Source: Desulfobulbus alkaliphilus (GTDB taxonomy: Bacteria; Desulfobacterota; Desulfobulbia; Desulfobulbales; Desulfobulbaceae). Taken from it: a DNA stretch of 64,000 nucleotides. Shown here in pieces: positions 17,119 to 25,786 of this stretch; within the stretch, counting starts at the first letter, position 1; the number at the start of each line of letters is the position of its first letter. The notes below the pieces were generated by a model. That model was not told where the DNA came from and did not search any database. It was given only the letters and a program-made list of their open reading frames with translations. The translations under genes and the position numbers were made by a program. Where the stretch lies: positions 17,858 to 81,857 of the forward strand of contig NZ_JAFFQC010000018.1 of the NCBI RefSeq assembly GCF_016918545.1, in the 5' to 3' direction.

Positions 17119-17652
17119 TTACAGGCCTTTTTTTTCAAAAAACAAAAACATGGCGATGACGATTCCCCAAAGGACGGCAACAATTATCCAAGGGGAATAC
17201 CCGATTGTTTCCGGCAGGCCAATTCTTCCGAAATCTTGCCAGGCATACACCGTGGACTGGAAGAAAGGGTAGAGTTCAGCAAAGAGAGCGGCTCCTGCTA
17301 TCATGCCGAGGATGGCAAAAAGAGCATGCCAGCGGCCTTCACCCAATGCCCCCACAGAGGTGCCGGGACAGAACCCCATGACAGCCCAACCGGCACCGAA
17401 AAGAGCCCCGCCAATCAAAATGGCACCGACATTCATCGGCTTATGACTTAAAGAAATGATGCCCTGATCGGCCAGGAAAAGAATACCGATCATCCCCACC
17501 AAAATGGCCGAAAGCATGAATTTGAAAATGGTCATGTCTTTGAGGAGCAGGGCACCGACCTGTTTGTCAAAGCGCAGGACCCGTCCCTTCTGGAGTAAAA
17601 AACCAAAGGCTATTCCGGTCAGCAATCCCAACCATTGTTCCATACCCATCAC
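17119..17652 (-). CDS. YeeE/YedE family membrane protein, second half
   Basis: A 177-residue integral membrane protein with about five hydrophobic segments and the family signature GALFGAGWAVMGFCPGTSVGALGEGR (GxxFGxGW...CPGT, about residues 82-107). YeeE/YedE proteins move thiosulfate or other sulfur compounds across the inner membrane. In many bacteria the transporter is split into two half-size genes, as here. Its ATG overlaps the end of the upstream half by 4 nt. The conserved cysteine in the CPGT motif is thought to relay sulfur. The substrate in this organism is inferred only. Confidence 0.85.
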   Translation of the reverse strand: MMGMEQWLGLLTGIAFGFLLQKGRVLRFDKQVGALLLKDMTIFKFMLSAILVGMIGILFLADQGIISLSHKPMNVGAILIGGALFGAGWAVMGFCPGTSVGALGEGRWHALFAILGMIAGAALFAELYPFFQSTVYAWQDFGRIGLPETIGYSPWIIVAVLWGIVIAMFLFFEKKGL

Positions 17653-18188
17653 GACCTCCTTTTATAGACAAATGCCGCAACCACCACGCCGACGGAAAAA
17701 AACATCAGTAAAGACACAAAGGCACTCACCGACAGTTGCATCATGCCACTGAGACCGTGCCCGCTCGGACAACCGTCAGCCATGCGAGCTCCCACCATGG
17801 CGACTATACCGCCAAAGAATGCTCCCAAGGCCCGTTTGCCAGTAGAGGGACCGAAACGTTTCTGCCACGTGGGTGGCACAGCCTCAAAACGAAAACTTCG
17901 ATCAGAAACAGATGAAATCAACGCACCAATAAAGATGCCGGTGATAAGCATGAACTGCCAGTCAACTACCACTCTGGTTTTGAGAAAATATTCATTGGCG
18001 GCAACATGCTCGGCGGAAAACATCTGTCCGAGATAGCCGGCGGCGCGCACAAAAGTAGTGGATGCACCGAGATAGTTGGTTTTGCCCAACAATTGAGTGG
18101 TTGCGTAGACCGAAAGCACTGCAAGCAGGCCCAGAAGGGCTCCTGCCAGGTAGGGGCTCCAGCCGCCGTTCCTGGTTCTATTCTGCAT
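17649..18188 (-). CDS. YeeE/YedE family membrane protein, first half
   Basis: About 179 residues. An N-terminal hydrophobic segment is followed by a soluble insertion, a second segment at WQFMLITGIFIGALISS, and the signature GARMADGCPSGHGLSGMMQLS with the conserved cysteine. The start ATG 18188 has AGGAGGAAACC directly upstream; the longer frame to 18224 is not needed. Together with the following gene it forms one split YeeE/YedE transporter, likely for a reduced sulfur compound such as thiosulfate. Confidence 0.85.
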   Translation of the reverse strand: MQNRTRNGGWSPYLAGALLGLLAVLSVYATTQLLGKTNYLGASTTFVRAAGYLGQMFSAEHVAANEYFLKTRVVVDWQFMLITGIFIGALISSVSDRSFRFEAVPPTWQKRFGPSTGKRALGAFFGGIVAMVGARMADGCPSGHGLSGMMQLSVSAFVSLLMFFSVGVVVAAFVYKRRS

Positions 18189-18270
18189 GGTTTCCTCCTT
18201 TTTTTGGTTATGAAACGGAATCATTGATCAAGGATGGATTCCGGTTCCATCTGTGTCCAGTTCCGTGGGT

Positions 18271-19419
18271 CTAGTAGCGATAAGTAGCGGCAACGCCAGT
18301 GGCCGTGGGCATCCGGTTGTTGGGAACGACCACCACCGCACCTTTTTTTCTAAACACCAGTTCCGCCAGGTCATCCAGGATGTCGCCCGTAGCAGGTTGC
18401 CCGGGAGCACTGAAGGTCACCTGACCCGTTTCCGGATCCACACTGCCGGCAACTTCCCGGTCGGCATCGACCAGCAGGCTGCCAACCCGACCCGCAGCAG
18501 CAGCGGCGGCCACCTCCTCGATATCGTCGGTCCCCATCTGCCGGGACAGGGCGAGTTCATAGGTTGCCACCAGTTCGGCCAACCGTTGCAGATACAGTGG
18601 CTCGATCTTTTTCCAGGCCTGCAGGCGCAGTTGTTCAAGGTTTAATGCCTCAGGATTGACCTGAAGGCTTTCTTTCATCAAGAGGGGATTGCGACTGATC
18701 TGGCGGAAAGGACCATGGTATTCCTTGAGGGCGGCCAGCATTAACGGCAGGCCGGAGGGGCGTGAGTGGTGCTCGAGAATATTCCGGTCAACGACCCGGA
18801 AAAATCGTTCCATATCGATATCGACCTCTTCGTTAGCCGAACCATGACCATGAAACATGGCTTTGCCGCTGCCGCCTTCCATGCCGTAGGAGGCGACGGT
18901 CTGGTGCGGTTCGGTCAGCTCATTCCCCAGGGCCTCGGTAATGGTTGTCGGTATCGAAGTCAGTTCAACCGGATCAATAGCGTCGCGATTCCCCTCGTAC
19001 AGTTTGACCCTGTGACGATTGAGGCTGAGAATCTGGAAACGGTCAGCGGATTGGAGAATACGGAGCAGCGGTTTGACATGAAAGCTGTCCGCAACTGTCA
19101 CGGTCTCTTTGACCGGTCGCTGCAGCTCGAAAATCTGAAACACTCCGGGGGCACCAAGGATTGCAAGGCCTTCGGTCCGCAGGCGCCAAAATTCTTCATC
19201 ATTGGCCAGTTGCTGGAATGGTGTGAGAAGCGCCTGAATTTCCCGGGCCGGATACTGGCGGCGAAGAGACTCTTCAACTGCGGAGAGGAGATTGCGATAG
19301 CGAATAGGATCCTGCAGATTGTCGGGGCGAAGCCGATGGGTCGGCTGATAGATGGAAATGCACGGTGGGCCATGATCGGCGAGAATCTTGGATAAATGGT
19401 CTGTGGTCAGTTGTCGCAT
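18271..19419 (-). CDS. baeRF-type (bacterial archaeo-eukaryotic release factor-like) domain protein
   Basis: A 382-residue soluble protein. The N-terminal PCISIYQPTHRLRPDNLQDPIRYRNLL, the AILGAPGVFQIFELQRPVKETVTVADSFHVKPLL block and ILSLNRHRVKLYEG match the layout I recall for baeRF3/baeRF-like proteins, a bacterial relative of eRF1/Pelota proposed to act on stalled or resting ribosomes. The C-terminal third carries the VPNNRMPTATGVAATYRY tail seen in the group, and a histidine/glycine-rich GHGSANEEVDID stretch lies in the middle. AGGAGG sits 5 nt before the ATG. The role in ribosome protection is inference from the family proposal. Confidence 0.65.
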   Translation of the reverse strand: MRQLTTDHLSKILADHGPPCISIYQPTHRLRPDNLQDPIRYRNLLSAVEESLRRQYPAREIQALLTPFQQLANDEEFWRLRTEGLAILGAPGVFQIFELQRPVKETVTVADSFHVKPLLRILQSADRFQILSLNRHRVKLYEGNRDAIDPVELTSIPTTITEALGNELTEPHQTVASYGMEGGSGKAMFHGHGSANEEVDIDMERFFRVVDRNILEHHSRPSGLPLMLAALKEYHGPFRQISRNPLLMKESLQVNPEALNLEQLRLQAWKKIEPLYLQRLAELVATYELALSRQMGTDDIEEVAAAAAAGRVGSLLVDADREVAGSVDPETGQVTFSAPGQPATGDILDDLAELVFRKKGAVVVVPNNRMPTATGVAATYRY

Positions 19420-19573
19420 GGAAACCTCCTCTGATTGTGCAAGTCAGTGCATCCCCCGTCATTGTCGCGACTGGTTCTGCATTAAGGTGTTCGCCCGTTG
19501 CTCTGTTTTCGAAATCCAGTTCTCCTTATGGTTGGTATGCGATGGCAGCAGTTTTGTATATACTTGATTAAGC

Positions 19574-19614
19574 GCAACTCGAGTAATGTTGCCAGGTTTT
19601 CCGGCTCAAGTTGC
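19574..19614 (+). promoter_or_regulatory. Inverted repeat, possible operator of the permease gene
   Basis: GCAACTCGAG (19574-19583) and CTCAAGTTGC (19605-19614) are inverted with one mismatch and a 21-nt gap, about 95 nt upstream of the permease. No regulator gene is adjacent. It may be a binding site for a dimeric or tetrameric repressor, or a chance pair. Confidence 0.3.
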
Positions 19615-19708
19615 ATACATCAAAGTTTTACCAGTACATTGATATTGATAATGCAAACCAGAGGAAATGTCCTGAAAAAAATTGAAAAGCCCTGGAGCAT
19701 ATCAGGGA

Positions 19709-20808
19709 ATGATGCAGCTGACCATGAACCTCGCCGTCGAAACAGGCCTGGCCGCCTGGTCCCTTCTGGAACAATCTTTTCTTTATATCCTTTTCGGATT
19801 GTTCATTGGCGGCCTGCTGAAAATATTTCTTTCGCCCGATTATGTCGCTGCCCATCTGGGGCAGGGACGGTTTACATCGGTTTTCAAGGCAGCCGTGTTG
19901 GGTATTCCTCTACCGTTATGCTCCTGCGGCGTTCTTCCGGCAGCGGCCCAGTTGAAAAAGCAGGGCGCCAATAACGGTGCCACCACCGCCTTTCTCATTG
20001 CAACTCCCGAGTCCGGAGCGGATTCCATTGCCGTATCCTGGGCGCTGCTCGACCCCTTGTTGACCGTGGCCCGGCCTGTAGCAGCTTTTTTCTCCGCCTG
20101 TACCGCCGGAGTGATGGCAAACCTGCTTTTGGACCGGCAGGGCAGGGCGGAAACCGCCCAACCCGTGCCGCTTATCCGTGCTGCAACATCAGGCTGCCGG
20201 GAAAAAACCGATTGTCAATGCGTCCAGGAAAAGCAGGCAGGCGGCTTGAGGGGCAGATGCAGGGAGGGCATACGTTATGCAGTCGTTGATATCTGGGGTG
20301 ATCTGGTTGGTTGGTTTTTTGTTGGTCTTATACTCGCCGCCTGCATCACCGTCCTGGTTCCCGATGATATGATCATGCGGCACCTGGGTGGAGGGATCGG
20401 TTCGATGCTGCTCATGCTGCTGGTCGGTATTCCGGTGTACATATGTGCTACCTCTTCAACACCGGTTGCCGCGGCCCTTATTCTCAAAGGTGTCAGTCCC
20501 GGTGCAGCCCTGGTTTTTCTTCTGGCCGGCCCGGCAACCAATATCGCCTCTCTGGCCGTACTGGTTAAAATTCTCGGTAAAAAGGGGTTGGTCTGTATCT
20601 GGCCTCCATCTCGGTGCTCAGTGTTCTCTGTGGCCTGGCCCTCGATCTGGTCTATTTTTCTCTGGGGATCTCTGTGGTGGCCACTATTGGCGAGGTAACG
20701 GAAACTCTGCCGCATTGGCTCATGTTGGCGGCAACCCTGCTGTTACTCCTGCTGTCGATCCAACCCCTTTTCAATCGATTTTTCCGCAAACGACTGGTGC
20801 CGGCCTGA
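19709..20808 (+). CDS. Permease of the ArsP / SO_0444 family (metal or metalloid efflux), interrupted by a frameshift
   Basis: An integral membrane permease with eight or more hydrophobic segments. The first half holds the metal-site motif PLCSCGVLP, followed by KKQGANNGATTAFLIATPESGADS. A cysteine-rich cytoplasmic loop (SGCREKTDCQC...) leads to the second half with VYICATSSTPVAAALILKGVSPGAALVFLLAGPATN. These features fit Cu/Zn efflux transporters of the SO_0444 type. The reading frame changes at about 20579-20587 (AAAAAGGGG). The original frame runs on to a stop near 20698 in non-membrane sequence, while the -1 frame gives LASISVLSVLCGLALDLVYFSLG and a hydrophobic end to 20808. The start is uncertain: TTG 19682, ATG 19709, ATG 19712 or ATG 19724. 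It is either a pseudogene, a sequencing error or programmed -1 frameshifting. Confidence 0.72.
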
Positions 20809-20912
20809 GCTGAAATCAACCCAGCCCGCCCTCATTCGTCACCTATCTGCACGGGTTCTGTGCGTGCAACCGCGACCGAGTACAAAATGGGGGTTACTTG
20901 TGATCGCCTGGT

Positions 20913-21143
20913 TCAGTTCCGCTTTGTTCCCTTATAGGTAAAGGCCTTGGCAATCATTTTATAGAGTGTTCCCTTGTCGATACCAATATCCTTGCCGCAT
21001 GGGCACCGGATTTTATGTTCGTGTATCTGACCGTTATACATCTTTTTGATGCGGTTTTTGTGGCAGCGAAGCACCTCGCCGGGTCCGATCTTATCATAGC
21101 GCCATAATTTTTTCCTGCAGGCGGCACAGTGAATTGTCAGCAT
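20913..21143 (-). CDS. Small zinc-ribbon-like conserved protein
   Basis: A 76-residue protein with paired cysteines: CAAC at residues 6-9, then a lone Cys near 27 (LRCHKNRI) and CPCGKDIG near 47. The pattern suggests one zinc-binding ribbon. The start MLTIHCAACRKKLWRYDKIGPGE resembles small conserved proteins of deltaproteobacteria of unknown function. It is directly followed by a second short gene on the same strand, 18 nt apart, which may be read together with it. Confidence 0.6.
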   Translation of the reverse strand: MLTIHCAACRKKLWRYDKIGPGEVLRCHKNRIKKMYNGQIHEHKIRCPCGKDIGIDKGTLYKMIAKAFTYKGTKRN

Positions 21144-21160
21144 GGTTTCTTCGCTGTCGG

Positions 21161-21454
21161 CTATATTTTCTGGCGTTCCCGTTCCAGTTCCCGCGGATCG
21201 GCAAATTTGATCAGCCGCACCTTTCTACTTCGCGGGAATTCGCGTTTGATCATGGTTTTCAGCTCTTTTTCCAGTTTATCGATGGTGACCTCCAGAACCT
21301 GTTCTTCATATCCATGTTCTCGGATCTCTACAAGGTCGTCCTGCTTTTTAATGAGAGCAATACCACGGTTCCTTTTATAGGACAGGAGTTCGATGCCACC
21401 GGGGGGTTGTATTTTTTTCAAAGCCCGCAGGCTGTCGCTGATGAGTGTGGTCAT
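21161..21454 (-). CDS. Hypothetical protein with a charged C-terminal domain
   Basis: About 97 residues from ATG 21454 (MTTLISDSLRALKK). The frame continues upstream to 21607 with a hydrophobic stretch that could be a membrane anchor, and no ribosome site clearly decides the start. The conserved-looking part is IELLSYKRNRGIALIKKQDDLVEIREHGYEEQVLEV, ending in a basic tail. I do not recognise the family. Its position just upstream of the zinc-ribbon gene suggests a two-gene unit. Confidence 0.5.
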   Translation of the reverse strand: MTTLISDSLRALKKIQPPGGIELLSYKRNRGIALIKKQDDLVEIREHGYEEQVLEVTIDKLEKELKTMIKREFPRSRKVRLIKFADPRELERERQKI

Positions 21455-22163
21455 ACTGACAAGGGCCATAATGAAAAGCTGGTGAAGGAGAATTGGCAAA
21501 AATGTCGTCGCACTTATAACCTGAATACAGCAGAATATACCAGAAACAAGCGACCAGCCTTCACGGTTCAACGCCATCTCTGCAGTGATGGCAGACCCGT
21601 ATCGCACACAGCGTTGCGGGGGGCAAAAAAGAAGCGAAAAAAGAGTCCCCCTTCGAATTCATGATGATCGGGTGCGGTGTTGACACCGGCAAATCCGCCC
21701 CAGGCCCAGTTCGAGGTTATCAGGCGCATGGTTGCCAGGCGGGCAGCAAAAGCAAGCCCGGTCACGGTCTCACCGGCGAATGTTCCTGAAAATTCTTTCT
21801 CGGCAAAAAATCTCTTTGGCCAGGTTTCGTTGTTGGAGGTGCTGGTGGAGGGATGATTCATCCTATTATTTTAGTTAAAAAATTCGCAGACACAAATGTA
21901 TTTCTTCAAATCCGGCGTTTTTCAGCAACCCGTTTTTCTGAGACCCATTTTTCCGCAACCCAACAGGCTGACTTTTTCAGCCCATGCCAGAGTTGCCTGT
22001 TGACTGTCCGGAAACCTCGACAGATCCATATACGTCCAAAACCGATGACGATTTTCTTGCTTTTTACCTACAGAACCTGTATGCCAAAACTATATACGCG
22101 GCAGATCGAGAGTCAGTGACAAACACTGGCCTGCACAATTTTCCCTCTTTTTATGGCGGCGGT
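21455..22163. other. Intergenic region without a convincing gene
   Basis: Open frames exist here (a 97-codon frame on the minus strand from 21861, and an upstream extension of the ferredoxin frame from 21984), but none has a good ribosome site or a recognisable domain. An AT-rich stretch at 21860-21910 could hold the promoter of the ferredoxin/Kor operon. No repeat A or B copy was seen here. Confidence 0.4.
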
Positions 22164-22451
22164 ATGACAGCAGAATCCGACATCCCTCCGGTTGAGCAAC
22201 CATCTCCAGCCAAGCCGGCCTCCAGAAAAAAAACTTTTTATAACCTTGCCTTCTATCGGGATTGGTGCAAAGCCTGTGGTCTGTGCATGGCCTTTTGCCC
22301 AAAGAAGATCATTCTGGCGGATAAAAGCGGCAAACCAATGGTAAAGGAACCGGACCAGTGTATCGGTTGCCGTTTTTGCGAGATGCACTGTCCTGATTTT
22401 GCCATTACGGTCAGCGAGCGTCAGCCGAAAAGGAGGAAGGATGATGCCTGA
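22164..22451 (+). CDS. korD: 2-oxoacid:ferredoxin oxidoreductase delta subunit (2[4Fe-4S] ferredoxin)
   Basis: About 95 residues from ATG 22164; the open frame extends upstream to 21984 but the extra sequence looks non-conserved. Two [4Fe-4S] motifs are present: CKACGLCMAFCP and CIGCRFCEMHCP. The FYRDWCKACGLC lead-in is typical of KorD/VorD subunits that pass electrons from the decarboxylase core to ferredoxin. It overlaps the alpha subunit gene, whose start lies 8 nt before this stop. Cytoplasmic. Confidence 0.88.
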   Translation: MTAESDIPPVEQPSPAKPASRKKTFYNLAFYRDWCKACGLCMAFCPKKIILADKSGKPMVKEPDQCIGCRFCEMHCPDFAITVSERQPKRRKDDA

Positions 22452-23583
22452 AACACCCAGCAAACGTCAACTCCTCCAGGGGAATGAGGCCATTGCCCAT
22501 GGCGCCCTGGCAGCGGGTTGCCGGTTTTTTGCCGGTTATCCCATTACCCCTGCTTCGGAGATTTCCGAAGAACTGGCCACCCTGATGCCTCGCTCTGGCG
22601 GCACCTTTATTCAGATGGAGGATGAAATAGCCAGCATGGGAGCGATCATAGGTGCCTCCCTGGCTGGTGTGAAAGCGATGACCGCCACCTCCGGCCCGGG
22701 TTTTTCCCTGATTCAGGAAAACCTCGGCTACGCCTGCGCCGCCGAAGTCCCTTGTGTGGTGGTTAATGTCATGCGTGGCGGCCCGTCCACCGGCCTGGCC
22801 ACCAGTCCGGCTCAGGGGGATGTGCAGATGGCGCGCTGGGGGACCCACGGTGACCATCCAATCATTGTTCTTGCCGTGTCCACGGTGAGCGATTGTTTCA
22901 CCACCACCATCAAGGCTTTTAACCTGTCTGAACAGTTCCGGGTACCGGTGATTATCCTCTCCGATGAGATTGTTGCCCACACCAGAGAATGCGTCGAATT
23001 ACCTGCACCCGAGGAAGTCTATATCATCAACCGGATCCGGCCCAGTGTTCCACCGGAATGGTATAAGCCCTACGAAGGGGACAGTCGAGGGATACCGGCC
23101 ATGGCTTCTTTTGGTGATGGGTATCGCCACCACATCACCGGCCTGGTACATGACGACCATGGTTTTCCCACGGAAAATCCCGGAGAAATTCTCAATTTCC
23201 ATCAACGGTTGACCCAGAAAATCACCCGGGGTTTTCCGGAGATCATGATGACCAGAAGCTATCGGCTCGAGGATGCCGAAGTGGCCATCATTGCCTATGG
23301 TTCAGTGGCCCGTTCGGCCATGCGGGCCGTTGAGGAAGCCCGCCAACAGGGTATTCGCGCCGGACTGCTGCAGTTGATCACCCTGTTTCCCTTTCCACGC
23401 AGCCATGTGACTCCGGTGCTCAAGCAGTGCCGCGCTGTCCTGGTACCGGAGATGAATATGGGCCAGATCAGCCGGGAGGTGCAGCGGGTCAATCAGAGTT
23501 TTTGCACGGTGGTCAAGCATAACCGGGTCGATGGCCAGGTTATCACCCCGGACGAACTCTCCACCCGTCTGATCAAAATGTAG
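22444..23583 (+). CDS. korA: 2-oxoacid:ferredoxin oxidoreductase alpha subunit
   Basis: About 379 residues. The pyrimidine-binding domain begins LLQGNEAIAHGALAAGCRFFAGYPITPASEI, with MEDEIASMGAIIGAS and TSGPGFSLIQE as conserved blocks and PSTGLATSPAQGDV typical of the 2-oxoglutarate/branched-chain class. The C-terminal domain includes VAIIAYGSVARSA and VPEMNMGQISREV. AGGAGG at 22431-22436 is 7 nt before ATG 22444 and 4 nt before ATG 22441, so the second is preferred. The complex oxidises a 2-oxoacid to acyl-CoA with ferredoxin as acceptor. The Kor assignment (2-oxoglutarate) is by gene order D-A-B-C; other 2-oxoacids are possible. Confidence 0.9.
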   Translation: MPETPSKRQLLQGNEAIAHGALAAGCRFFAGYPITPASEISEELATLMPRSGGTFIQMEDEIASMGAIIGASLAGVKAMTATSGPGFSLIQENLGYACAAEVPCVVVNVMRGGPSTGLATSPAQGDVQMARWGTHGDHPIIVLAVSTVSDCFTTTIKAFNLSEQFRVPVIILSDEIVAHTRECVELPAPEEVYIINRIRPSVPPEWYKPYEGDSRGIPAMASFGDGYRHHITGLVHDDHGFPTENPGEILNFHQRLTQKITRGFPEIMMTRSYRLEDAEVAIIAYGSVARSAMRAVEEARQQGIRAGLLQLITLFPFPRSHVTPVLKQCRAVLVPEMNMGQISREVQRVNQSFCTVVKHNRVDGQVITPDELSTRLIKM

Positions 23584-23595
23584 AGAGGTCATACC

Positions 23596-24426
23596 ATGTC
23601 GGTATCAACCCAGACCATTCGCCACGAATACCTACGCCATAATAAAAAATTTCCCCATGTCTGGTGTCCGGGTTGTGGCAATGGCATTGTCATGGCCGCC
23701 CTGTTACGGGCCATCTACCGGATGGAATTGAGCAAGGATGAGGTTGTCCTGGCTTCGGGTATCGGCTGTTCCGGTCGCATGCCGACCTATCTCGATTTCA
23801 ACACCCTCCACACAACCCACGGTCGGGCCTTGACCTTCGCCACCGGCGTCAAGCTCGCCAATCCGGCACTCAATGTGGTGGTAGTCATGGGGGACGGCGA
23901 TGCCACGGCTATCGGCGGCAATCACTTCATCCATGCGGCCCGGCGCAACCTCAATCTTACCGCGATAATCATCAATAACTCGATCTACGGTATGACGGGG
24001 GGGCAATATTCACCGACCACACCATTTGGGGCTCGATCGACCACTTCGGTCTACGGCCACATTGAACAGGCTTTTTCCATTGCCGAACTGGCGGTGACCG
24101 CCGGAGCCTCCTTTGTGGCTCGTTCCACTGTGTATCACGCCGAACTTCTCGATACACTCATCGAGCAGGCCATGCACAAGCAGGGGTTTGCCGTGGTTGA
24201 GGTCATTTCCAACTGTCACGTCCAGTACGGGCGGCGCAACCAGTTGGGCGGTGCGGTGGATATGCTCAAGTCGTATAAGGAGAACGCCATTACCGTCGCC
24301 CGGGCTGCCCAACTCACAGCCGAACAACTTGAAGGAAAAACAACCATCGGCGTTCTGACTGACCGGCAACTGCCTGTCTCCACAGAGGAATACGAAAAGA
24401 TTCGTCTGCGGGCCGAACAGTCCTGA
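23596..24426 (+). CDS. korB: 2-oxoacid:ferredoxin oxidoreductase beta subunit
   Basis: A 276-residue thiamine-diphosphate-binding subunit. HVWCPGCGNGIVMAALLRA (N-terminus) and SGIGCSGRMPTYL hold conserved cysteines. GDGDATAIGGNHFIHAARRNLNLT...NNSIYGMTGGQ is the ThDP/Mg motif. RRNQLGGAVDMLKSYKENAI is seen near the C-terminus. It lies 12 nt after korA with GAGAGG upstream. Together with A, C and D it forms a complete four-subunit enzyme. Confidence 0.92.
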   Translation: MSVSTQTIRHEYLRHNKKFPHVWCPGCGNGIVMAALLRAIYRMELSKDEVVLASGIGCSGRMPTYLDFNTLHTTHGRALTFATGVKLANPALNVVVVMGDGDATAIGGNHFIHAARRNLNLTAIIINNSIYGMTGGQYSPTTPFGARSTTSVYGHIEQAFSIAELAVTAGASFVARSTVYHAELLDTLIEQAMHKQGFAVVEVISNCHVQYGRRNQLGGAVDMLKSYKENAITVARAAQLTAEQLEGKTTIGVLTDRQLPVSTEEYEKIRLRAEQS

Positions 24427-24434
24427 GGGGAGCC

Positions 24435-25028
24435 ATGAAGAAACACGAAGCCAGCCGGTACGAGATCCGTTTCAGCGGTTCAGGAGGTCAGGGGTTGATC
24501 ACCGCGGCGGTGATCTTTGCCGAAGCCGTGGGCGTCTATGACGGTCAATTTGTCTGTCAGACCCAGAGTTACGGTCCGGAGGCAAGGGGGGGCAAATCAA
24601 AGGCCGAAGTGGTGATTAGCGATGCACCCATTGATTATCCCAAGGCCCGACGCCTTGACCTTCTTCTCGCCATGAACCAGGCGGCCTGCGATGCCTATTA
24701 TCGTGACCTGTCCCCTGGTGGGTTGCTGGTGGTGGATGCCACCCTGGTGGAGCAGCACCCCACCAGCCGTATTGTCGCTCTTCCCTTTACCACCATAGCC
24801 AGAGAGGAATTGGGCAGGGAGATGGTGGCCAACATGGTGGCTTTAGGGGCGGTCGGGGTGCTGTCCGGTCGTGTGCACGCCGCCAGCCTGGAAAAAGCTC
24901 TGCTGGCCAGAGTGCCGGTGGGAACAGAGGAACTGAACCAGAAAGCCCTGCAGCGCGGCATGACGGAGGCTGCCAAGATACGCTTGGAAACCTTGCCACG
25001 TTCGATCTTCAATGATGATGAGGTATAA
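24435..25028 (+). CDS. korC: 2-oxoacid:ferredoxin oxidoreductase gamma subunit
   Basis: A 197-residue gamma subunit with the family start RFSGSGGQGLITAAVIFAEA and the SYGPEARGGKSKAEVVIS block that contacts CoA and the alpha subunit. It lies 8 nt after korB, with GAGGGGAGCC as ribosome site. The next gene begins at the base right after its stop codon. Confidence 0.92.
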   Translation: MKKHEASRYEIRFSGSGGQGLITAAVIFAEAVGVYDGQFVCQTQSYGPEARGGKSKAEVVISDAPIDYPKARRLDLLLAMNQAACDAYYRDLSPGGLLVVDATLVEQHPTSRIVALPFTTIAREELGREMVANMVALGAVGVLSGRVHAASLEKALLARVPVGTEELNQKALQRGMTEAAKIRLETLPRSIFNDDEV

Positions 25029-25613
25029 ATGAAAGAAATGAAAGTTGTCGCCTTTAACGGAAGCGCTCGTAAAAACGGCAATACGGCCTTGATGATCGGC
25101 TACCTGTTTGAAGAACTCGCCAAAGAAGGGATCGCAACGGAGATGGTCCAACTCGCCGGAGAACATCCCCACGGCTGCATCGCCTGTTATCAGTGTTTTA
25201 AAAACAAAAACAACCGCTGTATCGTTGATGTCGACTGTATCAACAGCTGCATTGAGAAGATGTTGGCGGCCGATGCCATTGTCCTGGCGTCACCCACCTA
25301 TTTTGCTGATATCACTGCTGAAACCAAGGCCCTTATTGATCGTGCCGGTATGACCTCCCGGGCGAACGGGGACATGTTCAAGCGTAAGCTCGGGGCGGCA
25401 ATTGTCACCCGCAGGCGTGGTGGTGCCATCCATGCCTTCGATTCCATCAACCACTTTTTCACCATCGGTCAGATGATCATTGTCGGATCCTCGTACTGGA
25501 ATATCGGCGTGGGTCGAGAAAAAGGCGAGGTGGCCGAGGACAAGGAAGGGATCACCACCATGCAGGATCTGGGGAAAAACATGGCCTGGCTGCTGAAAAA
25601 AATCCACGCTTGA
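25029..25613 (+). CDS. Iron-sulfur flavoprotein (Isf-like, flavodoxin fold)
   Basis: A 194-residue NADPH-dependent FMN reductase / Isf-type protein. The N-terminal FNGSARKNGNTALM (residues 9-22) is the FMN phosphate loop. A compact cluster motif Cys50-x2-Cys53-x2-Cys56-x7-Cys64 fits the CX2CX2CX4-7C motif of iron-sulfur flavoproteins. ASPTYFADITAETKALIDRAG is the usual flavin-ring block. The ATG directly follows the korC stop, so it is coupled to the oxidoreductase operon. It may take electrons from ferredoxin reduced by Kor and pass them to an unknown acceptor; that is inference from position. Confidence 0.85.
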   Translation: MKEMKVVAFNGSARKNGNTALMIGYLFEELAKEGIATEMVQLAGEHPHGCIACYQCFKNKNNRCIVDVDCINSCIEKMLAADAIVLASPTYFADITAETKALIDRAGMTSRANGDMFKRKLGAAIVTRRRGGAIHAFDSINHFFTIGQMIIVGSSYWNIGVGREKGEVAEDKEGITTMQDLGKNMAWLLKKIHA

Positions 25614-25786
25614 AAGTGATTCCTGGCTCTTCCTTGAGCAGCCGATACAGGAAGGCGGAACAATGTGCTGGTATTCAACAGTATGTTGATTTTCAATAAA
25701 AGAATTTGACCGACACCCGCGAAAGACCTATAACCATAAAAGATAGAATGCCCCGTGCCTGGTACCGGGTCGCACCATGGATTTCT

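Noticed and set aside
21568..21861. 97-codon minus-strand open frame starting MNHPSTSTSNNETWPKRFF
   Set aside because: AGG directly abuts the start codon with no spacing, no recognisable domain is present, and the frame overlaps the upstream extension of the 21161 gene. Kept as intergenic.
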